A stretch of 64,000 bases of DNA from Sphingomonas sp. Root241. GTDB taxonomy: Bacteria > Pseudomonadota > Alphaproteobacteria > Sphingomonadales > Sphingomonadaceae. The translations under genes and the position numbers were made by a program. A model generated the notes under the pieces. That model ran no database searches and had not been told where the DNA came from. It saw nothing but the letters and a program-made list of their open reading frames with translations. Location: contig NZ_LMIV01000001.1 in NCBI RefSeq assembly GCF_001428865.1, positions 987,776 through 1,051,775 on the forward strand, in the 5' to 3' direction. Each line of letters begins with the position of its first letter. Position 1 is the stretch's first letter. Positions 15,892 through 24,621 of this stretch are shown here, piece after piece.

Positions 15892-18341
15892 TGCGCGTGC
15901 TGCTTCGCCTGGCCGGTCTGGCGCTGGCATTGGCGGTCATCCAGCCCGCCCGTGCGGACGACGCGGCTTTTCCCGCCCCGCTCCAGGCGCAGATCGATGC
16001 CGCGAAGAGCAGCATGATGGCCGATCAGGCGCAGGTGCTGCGCCATGTCGTCCTGATCGATGGGCTCGCGCGTCGCATCCCCGACGCTCGCCAGCGCACG
16101 CTCGCACTCGCCACTGCGCGGTGGCTCGGAGCGGAGGCATATCTGCGAAGCAATGCGTCGGAACGCGCGAGGCCGCTTCTCGACGAAGGGCTGCGCCTCA
16201 TTGGTGCGATACCCGCGCCGATCAAGCTGCGCGGCGATCTGCTGATGTCCCAAGGCGCGCTCTACATGCAGGCCAACGAGCCGGTGAAGGCGCTGGCCAA
16301 CTATCAGGAAGCTTTTCGGATCTTCGGTTCGGTACGCGAGCCGCGCAGCCAGGCGATCGCGCTCCAGAATATCGGCGGGCTCTACAGCGTCGCGAACGAC
16401 GACAATCGCGCACAACAATATTATCGCCAGGCTTCCGAGCTCTACGACGGCGATCCCGCGCTTTCGCTATCGCTACACAACAGCCGCGGCAATGTCCTCG
16501 CCCGTGCAGATGAGGGCCGCGCAGAAGCGGAGAAGGAGTACGAAGCGGCCTTGGCCATCGCACGGCAGCTCGAAAAGCCGTTGCTCGAGGCGCGAATTCT
16601 CGTGAATCTCGCGCGCAACCAGGTCGAACTCAAACATTACGAAGCCGCGGATCGCACCTTGGCGCGCGGCTTCAGGCTGGTCGAGGAGGCCGATGCGGAT
16701 CTCCTGCGTCGCCAGCTTCTTGCCACCGCCGCCCGCCTGGCTGCCGATCGAGGTGATAAGGCGAAGGCGGTGCGGCTGATCGAACAGTGTTTCGCGGGCA
16801 TGGATCTGACCACGACGACAGGCGATTTCCGGATTTCCCATTTTTTCGCCTACGAAATCCTGCGCGATGTCGGCGCGTCGAAGCTGGCCTTCGCGCATCT
16901 CCAGGCGCTGAGGCGCCTCGAGGAGGAAACCACCAAGGTCGCGACCTCCACAGGCGCGGCGCTGATGGCGGCGCGTTTCAACTTCGCCGAGCAGCAGACG
17001 CGCATCCAGACGCTCAAGGCCGACGAGGCCCGCCGCACCGCCGAGTTCCAGCGCACCCTGTTCCTCAGCATCGGCGGCGCCACGCTCGTCATCATCGCGC
17101 TGCTGAGCTTCGGCCTGGTCACGCTCCGCCGCAGCCGCAACCAGATCCGCGCGACCAATGTCGTGCTGGGCGAAACCAATCTGGCGCTCGAAAAGGCGCT
17201 GCGGGCGAAGACCGAATTCCTCGCCACCACCAGCCACGAGATCCGCACGCCGCTCAACGGCATCCTCGGCATGACCCAGGTCATGCTCGCCGATCCGAAG
17301 CTGGAGGCGGGGACGCGCGATCGCATCGGCATCGTCCACGGCGCCGGCGTGACGATGCGCAGCCTCGTCGACGACATTCTCGATGTCGCCAAGATGGAGA
17401 CGGGCAACCTCACCGTCGAAGCCCTGCCGCTGGACCTTTGCCAGACGCTCCGCGAAGTGACTCGGCTGTGGGAAGAGCAGGCGCGCGGCAAGGGGCTCAT
17501 CTTCCGGCTCGAGCTCAGCCACGCGCCGGGCTGGATCGTCAGCGACGCGGGCCGCCTCCGCCAGATCGTCTTCAACCTCCTGTCGAATGCCATCAAGTTC
17601 ACCGAACGCGGTGCCGTCACGCTTCGCGCCGTGGCCGAGGGCGAGGGCGAGGCGCGCCGCCTGCGGCTCGTCGTCACCGATACCGGCATCGGCATCCCGA
17701 CCGACAAGTTCGAGGAAGTCTTCGAATCCTTCCGCCAGGTCGATGCCGGCACGACGCGCCAGTTCGGCGGCACCGGCCTCGGTCTTACCATCTGCCGCAA
17801 TCTCGCCCGCGCGCTGGGTGGTGAGATCTCGGTGGAGAGCATCGAAGGGCAGGGCGCGACCTTCACGGTCGATTTGCCGCTGGTTGCTGCCGAAACCCCG
17901 GCCGAGGGCCCGTCCGGATCGCGCACCGGAGGCACGATGCTGATCCTCGATCGTAACCCGATCGCACGGAGCATGCTGCGTACCCTGCTGGAGCCGAAAA
18001 CCGCCTCGCTGCGGTTCGTCGCCACCGCCGAAGAGGCACTGGCAATGGTCGAGGAGGGAGGCGTCACGCATCTGCTGCTCGACGAAGCGACGCTCAAGGC
18101 AGGCGACGGCGAGCCGATGGTGACCCTGGCCACGCTCGCGGCAGCCAGCGCCCCCGCGATGTGTGCGGTTCTCTGGATGAAGCCCGACGACGCGCTCCGA
18201 TCGCAACTTCTCGCCACAGGCATCGGACAGATCATCGAAAAGCCGATTTCCGGCGCGGCGCTGGTTGCCGCGATCATTACGGATACGGAAGAAAATTCTG
18301 GGCCGGGTGGCAGCGACCCGCTTGTGTCGCAGGCGGCTTAG
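15891..18341 (+). CDS. Hybrid sensor kinase: exported TPR sensor, HisKA, HATPase, degenerate receiver
   Basis: The start at 15891 overlaps the preceding stop and gives an N-terminal signal segment (LLRLAGLALALAVIQPARA). The 816 residues continue with a TPR-rich extracytoplasmic region (about 40-330) and a membrane helix (about 389-410). A HisKA domain with H449 in TSHEIRTPLNGILGMTQ follows, then HATPase boxes NLLSNAIKFTERG, DTGIGIP and GGTGLGLTICRNLA. The C-terminal 140 residues fold like a receiver but are degenerate: MLILDRNP lacks the second acidic residue, while LLLDEAT and EKPIS keep an Asp and Lys. The adjacent CheY-like protein (18410) offers a complete receiver and may be the real phosphoacceptor. 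Confidence 0.9.
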   Translation: MRVLLRLAGLALALAVIQPARADDAAFPAPLQAQIDAAKSSMMADQAQVLRHVVLIDGLARRIPDARQRTLALATARWLGAEAYLRSNASERARPLLDEGLRLIGAIPAPIKLRGDLLMSQGALYMQANEPVKALANYQEAFRIFGSVREPRSQAIALQNIGGLYSVANDDNRAQQYYRQASELYDGDPALSLSLHNSRGNVLARADEGRAEAEKEYEAALAIARQLEKPLLEARILVNLARNQVELKHYEAADRTLARGFRLVEEADADLLRRQLLATAARLAADRGDKAKAVRLIEQCFAGMDLTTTTGDFRISHFFAYEILRDVGASKLAFAHLQALRRLEEETTKVATSTGAALMAARFNFAEQQTRIQTLKADEARRTAEFQRTLFLSIGGATLVIIALLSFGLVTLRRSRNQIRATNVVLGETNLALEKALRAKTEFLATTSHEIRTPLNGILGMTQVMLADPKLEAGTRDRIGIVHGAGVTMRSLVDDILDVAKMETGNLTVEALPLDLCQTLREVTRLWEEQARGKGLIFRLELSHAPGWIVSDAGRLRQIVFNLLSNAIKFTERGAVTLRAVAEGEGEARRLRLVVTDTGIGIPTDKFEEVFESFRQVDAGTTRQFGGTGLGLTICRNLARALGGEISVESIEGQGATFTVDLPLVAAETPAEGPSGSRTGGTMLILDRNPIARSMLRTLLEPKTASLRFVATAEEALAMVEEGGVTHLLLDEATLKAGDGEPMVTLATLAAASAPAMCAVLWMKPDDALRSQLLATGIGQIIEKPISGAALVAAIITDTEENSGPGGSDPLVSQAA

Positions 18342-18409
18342 CGCGATAGCACACGTCATATGATAAAAACGGTCGCCTCGTCTCCCTCGCTCCGCCCCGG
18401 CGGCAGTCA

Positions 18410-18796
18410 ATGAACATCCTCTTCATCGAGGACGATCCGATGAACCGTCGGGTCGTGAAGGACATGCTCGACGTCGCCGGGGCGACCATGGCCGAGGCGA
18501 GCTGGGCCGAAGAGGGGCTGGCCAGGATCGACGCCGAGAGCTTCGACGTCATATTAGTCGATCTGCGCATGCCGGGTACCGACGGCTTCGAGACGATCCG
18601 CCGTATTCGCGCGCGCGACGACGAGAAAGGCAAGCTGCCGATCATCGTCGTGACCGCGGACACCGCAGTCGATCTGCGCGAGCGCTGCCTGGGGCTCGGC
18701 GCCGACGACGTGCTGTTCAAGCCGGTGGCGATGGATGCGCTGTTCGATTCGATCGGCCGCGTGCTCGCCAGCCGCGATGGCGGGATCCTCGCTTAG
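18410..18796 (+). CDS. Single-domain response regulator (CheY/DivK-like)
   Basis: The 128 residues are a receiver and nothing else. The acidic pair is in IEDDP, the phosphoacceptor is D51 (VILVDLRMPGTDGFE), the switch threonine is in VVTAD, and K104 is in LFKPV. All catalytic residues are intact. It follows the hybrid kinase by 68 bases and could accept phosphate from it, given that the kinase's own receiver is degraded. With no output domain it should act by protein contact, as DivK or CpdR do. It ends in a 4-base overlap with the convergent transporter gene. Confidence 0.92.
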   Translation: MNILFIEDDPMNRRVVKDMLDVAGATMAEASWAEEGLARIDAESFDVILVDLRMPGTDGFETIRRIRARDDEKGKLPIIVVTADTAVDLRERCLGLGADDVLFKPVAMDALFDSIGRVLASRDGGILA

Positions 18797-20067
18797 TCCT
18801 CGACGATGCGGCTGTGCTTCGCCGTGTCGCGCATCTTGAGATAGGTTATCAGCGAAATCCCGATCATCGCGGTGACATACCAGTAGAAGCCGCGCTCCCA
18901 GCCGGCGTCCTTGAACCACAAGGCCACATAAGGCGCCGTGCCGCCGAAGATCGCATTGGCGAGCGCATAGGGCAATGCGACGCCGAGCGTGCGGATATGC
19001 GCGGGGAAGAGCTCCGCCTTCACGACTGCGTTGATCGAGGTGTAGCCGGTGACGATCACCAGTGCGCCCGTCATCAGCCAGAATGCCTGCCATGCGGTCT
19101 CGACATTCTCGAGCGCCGTGAAGATCGGCCAGGTGAGCAGCACGCCCAATATGCCGAATCCCACCATCAGCGGCTTGCGCCCGATCCGGTCCGACAACGC
19201 CCCCGCGAGCGGCTGGATCGCCATGAATACGAACAGGGCCGCCGCATTGACTTGCGTCGCCATCGCATCGGAGAAGCCGGCGGTCTTCTTGAGGAAGGCG
19301 ATCGGGTAGATCGTATAGGCATAGAAAGCGAGCGTGCCGCCGGCGGTCAGCAGCATCACTACCGCCGCCTCGCGCGGATGCTCGAGGAACAGCGCGGCGA
19401 AGCCGGATTTGCGCGCGGTGTCCCGCTTCTCGAAGCTCTCCGTCTCGGCAAGCCGTCGACGCAGCCAGAATACGATCACTGCCAATACGCCGCCGACGGC
19501 GAACGGAATGCGCCAGCCCCATTGCTTGAGCTCGGCCTCGGGCATCGAGGCCTGCAGCACGAGCAGCACGACCAGCGCGGTGAGCTGGCCCGAGATCAGC
19601 GTGACATATTGGAAGCTCGAGAAGAATCCGCGGTGCCGCTTGCCCGCCATCTCGGAGAGATAGGTCGCGCTCGCGCCATATTCGCCGCCGAGCGACAAAC
19701 CCTGGATCAACCGCGCGACGACCAGCGAGACCGTGGCCAGTGAGCCGATCGCGGTGTAGCCCGGGGTAAGCGCGATCATCAGCGAGCCGATGCACATCAG
19801 CGTCACCGAGAGCGTCAGTCCCGCCTTTCGGCCGTGGCGATCGCCATAGACCCCCATCAGCCAGCCGCCGATCGGCCGCATGAAGAAGCCCACGGCGAAC
19901 ACCGCCCAGGCGTTCAGGTCCTTCGATGCGTCGTCGGGGAAGAAATGCGGCGCCAGATAGGTGGCGAGCACCGCATAAGCGTACCAGTCATACCATTCGA
20001 CGAGATTGCCGGCCGAGCCGCCGAGGATCGATCGAAGGCGGTGCGGGCGTGCTGGTGCGGAGGTCAT
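18793..20067 (-). CDS. MFS transporter, metabolite:H+ symporter (MHS) family
   Basis: This 424-residue protein has about twelve membrane segments and the MHS pattern seen in KgtP, ProP and ShiA. It begins with GNLVEWYDWYAYAVLATYLAPHFFP. The loop signature GWLMGVYGDRHGRKAGL and the LIQGLSLGGEYGASATYLSEMA segment follow, with DRIGRKPLMV in the second half. These carriers import small organic acids or compatible solutes with protons. The substrate cannot be assigned, since alpha-ketoglutarate, dicarboxylate and betaine carriers share these motifs. The gene is monocistronic. A short palindromic repeat and no other gene lie upstream. Confidence 0.9.
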   Translation of the reverse strand: MTSAPARPHRLRSILGGSAGNLVEWYDWYAYAVLATYLAPHFFPDDASKDLNAWAVFAVGFFMRPIGGWLMGVYGDRHGRKAGLTLSVTLMCIGSLMIALTPGYTAIGSLATVSLVVARLIQGLSLGGEYGASATYLSEMAGKRHRGFFSSFQYVTLISGQLTALVVLLVLQASMPEAELKQWGWRIPFAVGGVLAVIVFWLRRRLAETESFEKRDTARKSGFAALFLEHPREAAVVMLLTAGGTLAFYAYTIYPIAFLKKTAGFSDAMATQVNAAALFVFMAIQPLAGALSDRIGRKPLMVGFGILGVLLTWPIFTALENVETAWQAFWLMTGALVIVTGYTSINAVVKAELFPAHIRTLGVALPYALANAIFGGTAPYVALWFKDAGWERGFYWYVTAMIGISLITYLKMRDTAKHSRIVED

Positions 20068-20210
20068 CGCCGTGCACTATAACGGCGCACCGTCTGCCGG
20101 GAAGTGGTGCACAGGAGTATGCCACGGCGCAGGGGATGCTGACCGCTCCATCCCTCGGGGTGAGCCCCATTTAAGCTGTTGATTTTACCTGGCAGGCTGA
20201 CCCTCCTTTT

Positions 20211-20238
20211 CGTCATCCCCGCGAAAGCGGGGATGACG
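20211..20238. repeat. Solo palindromic intergenic repeat
   Basis: A single hairpin unit, cgtcatccccgcgaaagcgg followed by ggatgacg, is a near-perfect palindrome. It is half of the paired elements at 5355 and 6872. It lies in the 251-base gap between the divergent-ended transporter and dioxygenase genes, where I see no coding sequence. Confidence 0.85.
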
Positions 20239-20318
20239 TGTTTTGGATATGAGTCTTCGACCTGGAGATCGAGGAACCTCAAGTGGTCCTGCATTCGCTT
20301 TCGCAGGAGCACTGAAGC

Positions 20319-21212
20319 CTACCGCGCCAGCCCGATCACCGCGGTCGCCGTGTACCCCGCCGCGGCACTCCCGCTCGTCGTGGGCGTCTGCTGGGCGATC
20401 TGCGCGCTCGTATTGTCGCCGAACACATTGTCGCCGCTCAGCGACACGCCGGCGAGGTTGCGCACGCTGGCACTGTAGCCCGTGCCGTTGTTGTAGACGT
20501 CGGTGCAGGCCGCTGCGGGCATCGCGAGCTGCGAAACCAGCGCCGCATAGCGCCCGCTCGTCGCATTGCTCAGGCTCGAAAACACTTCGAAATGCACGTG
20601 CGGCCAGCGCCCGGCATAGCAGCCAGGGAAGATCGTGGTGAAGGTCAGCTGCCCGTTGGCGTCGGTCACCCCCACGCCGCGCAGATAGCTCTCGTTCGGC
20701 AGATCGTAGAGCGAGTATTTCCCATCGCGGTCGCAGTGCCAGAGATACACCGCATAGCCCGCCAGCGGCGCGCAGCTCGCATTGACGTTGACCAATGTCA
20801 GCGTGAGCGTCAGCTGCACGCCGGCGGCCACCGCGGTGGAAGTGCCGATGAAGCTCGGGCGCAGGTCGCTACGTACCACGTTCGCGGCGGTCAACGCGTT
20901 CGAGGTGAGTCCGCTGGACGTGTTGGTGCCGTCGGCAGGGTAGGGGCCGTTGGTCTCGCTCGGATCGGCGACGCAACCCGCCGTCGGTGTCGGCGTGGCA
21001 GTCGCACCGGGTGTCGGTGTCGGAGTAGCGCTTGGCGACGGCGTAGGCGCGACGATCGTGCCCGTAGCCGAACCGCCGTCGCAGCCGGTAAGCAGTGCGC
21101 CCGCGCCCGCCCCGGCAAACCAGCGCAGCGCCCGGCGGCGGCTGGCGAGCGCGTTGATGGCCTCCAGATCATGCGCGAGGCCGAGATCATGTTCGTGATG
21201 GTCGTGATGCAA
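20319..21212 (-). CDS. Tat-type lipoprotein, intradiol ring-cleavage dioxygenase family
   Basis: I place the start at TTG 21212, after a gggag ribosome site. The frame is open to 21239. The 297 residues begin with a histidine-rich stretch (HHDHHEHD). A twin-arginine-like RRRALRWFAGAGAGALLTGCD follows, with a lipobox cysteine, and then a Pro/Thr linker of about 30 residues. The catalytic domain has ETNGPYP, LWHCDRDGKYSLY and GCYAGRWPHVHFEV. These place two Tyr and two His where intradiol dioxygenases bind Fe(III). Such enzymes open catechol-type rings. An exported, lipid-anchored form would act outside the cytoplasm, perhaps on plant or lignin phenolics (inference). It has no operon partner. 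Confidence 0.82.
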   Translation of the reverse strand: MHHDHHEHDLGLAHDLEAINALASRRRALRWFAGAGAGALLTGCDGGSATGTIVAPTPSPSATPTPTPGATATPTPTAGCVADPSETNGPYPADGTNTSSGLTSNALTAANVVRSDLRPSFIGTSTAVAAGVQLTLTLTLVNVNASCAPLAGYAVYLWHCDRDGKYSLYDLPNESYLRGVGVTDANGQLTFTTIFPGCYAGRWPHVHFEVFSSLSNATSGRYAALVSQLAMPAAACTDVYNNGTGYSASVRNLAGVSLSGDNVFGDNTSAQIAQQTPTTSGSAAAGYTATAVIGLAR

Positions 21213-21313
21213 TGCGATACTCCCGCTGGTTGATGGCAAGGAGTGGCGGGGAAACCGCGCCGCTCAATTTCGCACCATCGCGCGAATGTTTCACCGGATT
21301 GCAGTCGGCAATT

Positions 21314-21440
21314 CCTCCCTCGCGAAGCGGGGGAGGTGGCATGCGAAGCATGACGGAGGGGGCTTGGCCGCAGGCGAACCGCTTGTGGAGATGCCCCCTC
21401 CACCACTTCCTGGTCCCCCTCCCTCGCTTGCACGAGGAAG
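21314..21440. repeat. Complex intergenic inverted-repeat element
   Basis: This gap between the dioxygenase and kinase genes is built of nested palindromes. They are cctccc/gggagg near 21314-21336, catgc-gaa-gcatg near 21340-21352, and ggagggggc/gccccctcc at 21355-21363 and 21393-21401. The right end reads ccaccacttcctggtccccc. It differs from the cgtcatcccc family. I regard it as a mobile-type intergenic repeat of sphingomonads, from memory of similar sequences. Confidence 0.65.
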
Positions 21441-21447
21441 GAAACGA

Positions 21448-22713
21448 TTACTCCGCCGGCAGCCGCACCCGCACGCGCCCGCCGCCGGCCTCGCGATTCT
21501 CCAGCCGGACCTCGCCGCCATGCGCCTCGGCGATCGAGCGGACGATCGCGAGGCCGAGGCCGGTGCCGCCGGTCGCGCGGTTGCGTGAAGCCTCGCCGCG
21601 TACGAACGGCCCGAACAGCGCGTCGGCGCGGTCGCGGGGGAAGCCGGGGCCCTCGTCCTCGACCAGCACTTCGACCCAGCCCGGCGTGCAGGACCAGCCC
21701 AGCCGCGCCCGATCGCCATAGCGGACCGCATTCTCGACCAGGTTGGTGAACAGTCGGCGCAGCGCCGCCGGGTCCCCCTCCACGATCACACGCGGGCCGA
21801 GATCGACTTCCACCGGCACGCCCGCCACCGCAAGATCCTCGCCCAGGCTCTCGACCAGGCTGCCGAGATCGAGCCGGGCGTACGGCGCCCGGTTGCGGTC
21901 GTCGCGCGTGAAACGCAGCACCGCACCCAGCATCGCGCGCATCTCGTCGATATCCGCCGCGGCGCGGTCGCGCGCGGCTTCGGGAAGCTGCTCGACCCAG
22001 AAGGCGATCCGCGACAACGGCGTGCCGAGATCGTGCGCGATCGCCGCGAGCATCGTCGTGCGTCCCTCCGCCTGCTGGAGGATGCGGTCCTGCATCGCCT
22101 CCACCGCCTCGGCGAGCTCGCGCACTTCGCGGGGGCCGCCGCGCGGGATCGCCGGCCGCGCACCGAGCCGCGCCCGCGTCGCCGCCTCCGCCAGCTTGCG
22201 GATCGGCTGCGAGATCCTGGCCGCGACATACCAGGCGAGCAGCGAGAGTATCGCCAGCGTCAGCAGCATCCCCGCCAGCCGCCGCAGGTGCCAACTGGTG
22301 AAGGTGGGCGGTGGCGTGGTCGAGACGAGGATCCAGCCGTCGCCGTTCTGCAGCCCCACGGTGAAACTCCCGCGGATGTCGCTGTCGGGGTCGCGCGGCG
22401 GGAATTCGTAGAGTCCCTGCACCTGGGCGGCGGGGGCGGGGATCAGCTTCGCAATCGCGGCGTCGCGCTCGGAGGAAGGCTGCTCGTCGCTGCGGCCGAA
22501 CCGATCCTCGCCGGTGCGTGTGACTTCGATGCCCCGGCTATTGTCGGGCACCTGGCCGGTGCGCAGCGCTTCCGCCACACGCGCGATCGGAACCGGCCGG
22601 AACCAGGGCGGAGGCCCGCTGAACATCGATGTGAACTGCACCGTCGTCGCGATCAGCGCGGCGGCGATCACCAGCAACACGATGGGAACGACGATCGAGC
22701 GCGCGCGCCTCAC
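21448..22713 (-). CDS. Sensor histidine kinase (EnvZ-like)
   Basis: The 421-residue membrane kinase has a first helix at about 8-28 (VPIVLLVIAAALIATTVQF) and a periplasmic domain of about 120 residues. A second helix lies near 155-175, followed by HAMP, and H227 sits in AIAHDLGTPLSRIAFWVEQL. The ATPase boxes are NLVENAVRYGDRA, EDEGPGFP and GGTGLGLAIVRSIAEAHGG. It overlaps the response regulator gene by 4 bases and is the obvious partner for it. The periplasmic region contains no motif I can tie to a specific signal. Confidence 0.93.
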   Translation of the reverse strand: MRRARSIVVPIVLLVIAAALIATTVQFTSMFSGPPPWFRPVPIARVAEALRTGQVPDNSRGIEVTRTGEDRFGRSDEQPSSERDAAIAKLIPAPAAQVQGLYEFPPRDPDSDIRGSFTVGLQNGDGWILVSTTPPPTFTSWHLRRLAGMLLTLAILSLLAWYVAARISQPIRKLAEAATRARLGARPAIPRGGPREVRELAEAVEAMQDRILQQAEGRTTMLAAIAHDLGTPLSRIAFWVEQLPEAARDRAAADIDEMRAMLGAVLRFTRDDRNRAPYARLDLGSLVESLGEDLAVAGVPVEVDLGPRVIVEGDPAALRRLFTNLVENAVRYGDRARLGWSCTPGWVEVLVEDEGPGFPRDRADALFGPFVRGEASRNRATGGTGLGLAIVRSIAEAHGGEVRLENREAGGGRVRVRLPAE

Positions 22714-23441
22714 TTCGCCGTGACTTCGGCGACGAACATATAGCCTTCGTTGCGGATCGTGCGGATCAACTCCTCGCGGCCCGGCCGTGCCAGCTTCTTC
22801 CTCAGGCGGCTCATCTGCACATCAATCGCCCGGTCGAAATGCTCGGACATCGGCCCGCGCGAAAGATCGAGTAGCATGTCGCGGGTCAGCACGCGCCGCG
22901 GCCGCTCGACCAAGGCGAGCAGCAACCGGAACTCCCCGTCGGAGAGGTTGATGATGACGTTGTCGGGGTCGTAGAGCTGCCGCGCGACCGAATCGAGCCG
23001 CCAGCCGGCGAAGCGGAGGAAGCTGCGCTCGGGTGCTCCGGACGCAGGCCGGTCGCCACTGCGGCGGAGCACCGAGCGGATCCGTGCCAGCAATTCGCGC
23101 GGATTGGCCGGCTTGGCGATGTAATCGTCCGCGCCCATTTCGAGCCCGACGATACGGTCGACATCTTCGCCGATCACCGAATGGAGGATCACCGCCGGCC
23201 CGGTCTCGCGATCGAGCGAGCGCAGGATGGTGAGTCCGTCCTCGCCGGGCATCATCAGATCGAGCACGATCAGTGCATAATCGTGCGCGGCCATCGCTTC
23301 ACGCATCTCCGCGCCGCCCGCGGCGGTATCGACGACATGGCCGTGCTGCGACAGGAAGCCCGCGGTGAGTTCGCGGATACCGGGATCGTCGTCGACGATG
23401 AGGAGGCGGGTCTCGAGGTCCAGGGCGTAGGCTAACTGCAT
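22710..23441 (-). CDS. OmpR-family response regulator
   Basis: I use the ATG at 23441 (243 residues). The receiver starts LLIVDDDPGIRE, has D61 in LIVLDLMMPGEDG and the lysine in IAKPAN. The C-terminal winged-helix domain shows LSDGEFRLLLALVERPRRVLTRDMLLDL and the recognition helix DRAIDVQMSRLRKKL followed by IRTIRNEGYMF. It binds DNA as a phosphorylated dimer and is the partner of the kinase that follows. A 24-bp perfect palindrome sits about 30 bases upstream of the start and is a candidate autoregulatory site. Confidence 0.95.
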   Translation of the reverse strand: MQLAYALDLETRLLIVDDDPGIRELTAGFLSQHGHVVDTAAGGAEMREAMAAHDYALIVLDLMMPGEDGLTILRSLDRETGPAVILHSVIGEDVDRIVGLEMGADDYIAKPANPRELLARIRSVLRRSGDRPASGAPERSFLRFAGWRLDSVARQLYDPDNVIINLSDGEFRLLLALVERPRRVLTRDMLLDLSRGPMSEHFDRAIDVQMSRLRKKLARPGREELIRTIRNEGYMFVAEVTAK

Positions 23442-23470
23442 GGGGGTGGACTGGCAGGCGAACCTATCGG

Positions 23471-23494
23471 CTGCGTTGCAGCGCTGCAACGCAG
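23471..23494. promoter_or_regulatory. 24-bp perfect palindrome upstream of the OmpR-type regulator
   Basis: The half-site ctgcgttgcagc (23471-23482) is followed directly by its reverse complement gctgcaacgcag (23483-23494). There is no T-run and the centre is palindromic without a loop, which favours a dimeric DNA-binding site over an RNA hairpin. It lies 30 bases before the regulator's ATG and 188 bases before rpsU on the other side. Confidence 0.6.
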
Positions 23495-23681
23495 TGTAAT
23501 GTAGGTGCGCTGTTGCCCAGGGGCCACACCCGCGGGGCGGTATCCGGCCCGGATTCGCGCCGGGGTGCCGCTTCGGACCTTGAAAAATAGGATTTGCGCT
23601 GTTAGGTGGCCCCGATAACGCCGCAGCCTGCGCTCCGGCGAACCCTATTCTATTGTATCGAGATCGGAGCTGTACGGCCTT

Positions 23682-23888
23682 ATGCAAATCATCGTTCGCG
23701 ACAACAATGTCGACCAGGCGCTGCGGGCGCTCAAGAAGAAGCTGCAGCGTGAGGGCGTCTATCGCGAGATGAAGCTCCGCCGTCACTACGAGAAGCCCAG
23801 CGAGAAGCGCGCCCGTGAGCGTGCCGCCGCCGTCCGCCGCGCGCGCAAGCTCGAGCGGAAGCGCGTGGAGCGTGACAGCGCACGGTAA
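23682..23888 (+). CDS. rpsU: 30S ribosomal protein S21
   Basis: The 68-residue basic protein begins [21 protein letters not shown] and carries the conserved [19 protein letters not shown] segment, with a lysine/arginine-rich tail. This is bS21, which binds the 16S rRNA near the anti-Shine-Dalgarno region and affects initiation. It is monocistronic here. In the upstream 240 bases I see the 24-bp palindrome but no clear promoter boxes. The region around ttgaaaaataggatt at 23580 is a weak candidate. Confidence 0.97.
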   Translation: MQIIVRDNNVDQALRALKKKLQREGVYREMKLRRHYEKPSEKRARERAAAVRRARKLERKRVERDSAR

Positions 23889-23977
23889 TAAAATTGCGTA
23901 TTGGCGCAGTTTCATTGCACGATTGCCGTGAAATGTGTGAAATTTGAGCGGCGGAACGCCGATCTGAGGATGACTCG

Positions 23978-24613
23978 ATGTCCGTGACCGCCGTTCCGCT
24001 CCAGCCCGTCAAGCGGGCCTACAAGGTCTGGTTGTGGATCGGCGTGCTGCTGGCGATCGCGCTGGCATTCGGCCTCGCCTGGCTCGGCACGCGCGAGCAG
24101 GTCGCCGCCAAGCTGCCCAACGATCAGTTCCTGGCGTGGCACAAGGGGCAGGCGGGCATCCAGACCACGCCGTCGGGCCTGCAGTACCAGGTGCTCAAGG
24201 CGGGCGAGGGCCCGACCGCGAATGACCAGGACGGCGTCTCGCTGCAGATTCACGGCACGCTGCGCGACGGCAGCGAGTTCCAGCCTGCTGCGCCGATGCG
24301 CTTCCAGGTCGGCCAGCCGATGATCCCGGGCTTCACCGAGGGCGTGAAGCTGATGAACAAGGGTTCGAAGTTCCGCTTCTGGCTGCCGCCGAAGCTGGGT
24401 TATGGTGCCGAGCCCGGTGCGCAGGGCCCCGGCGCCGAACTGGCGGACAAGGTGCTGATCTTCGACGTCGAGATGAGCGATCTCGTTCCCGCCGCGGTCA
24501 TCCAGCAGATGATGATGCAGCAGATGATGCAGCAGCAACAGCAGGGCGGCGCTCCCGGTGGTCCGCCTCCGGGCGCAGGTGGTCCGCCGCCGCAGGGCGC
24601 GCCGGGACAGTAA
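23978..24613 (+). CDS. Membrane-anchored FKBP-type peptidyl-prolyl isomerase
   Basis: The 211-residue protein has one N-terminal membrane segment (VWLWIGVLLAIALAFGLAWLG, about 17-37) and a helical FKBP_N-like spacer. The FKBP domain then shows TTPSGLQYQVLKAGEGPT, GTLRDGSEF, MIPGFTEGVKLMNKGSKFRFWLPPKLGYG and KVLIFDVEMSDL. It should catalyse prolyl isomerisation in the periplasm. The C-terminal tail is Gln/Met-rich then Gly/Pro-rich (about 175-211), probably disordered. A gagg ribosome site precedes the ATG. It is convergent with the glycosyltransferase gene with an 8-base gap. Confidence 0.93.
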   Translation: MSVTAVPLQPVKRAYKVWLWIGVLLAIALAFGLAWLGTREQVAAKLPNDQFLAWHKGQAGIQTTPSGLQYQVLKAGEGPTANDQDGVSLQIHGTLRDGSEFQPAAPMRFQVGQPMIPGFTEGVKLMNKGSKFRFWLPPKLGYGAEPGAQGPGAELADKVLIFDVEMSDLVPAAVIQQMMMQQMMQQQQQGGAPGGPPPGAGGPPPQGAPGQ

Positions 24614-24621
24614 ATCGCGCG

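Noticed and set aside
16473..18410. 645-codon minus-strand frame opposite the hybrid kinase
   Set aside because: It mirrors codon third positions of the real kinase and shows no family motif.
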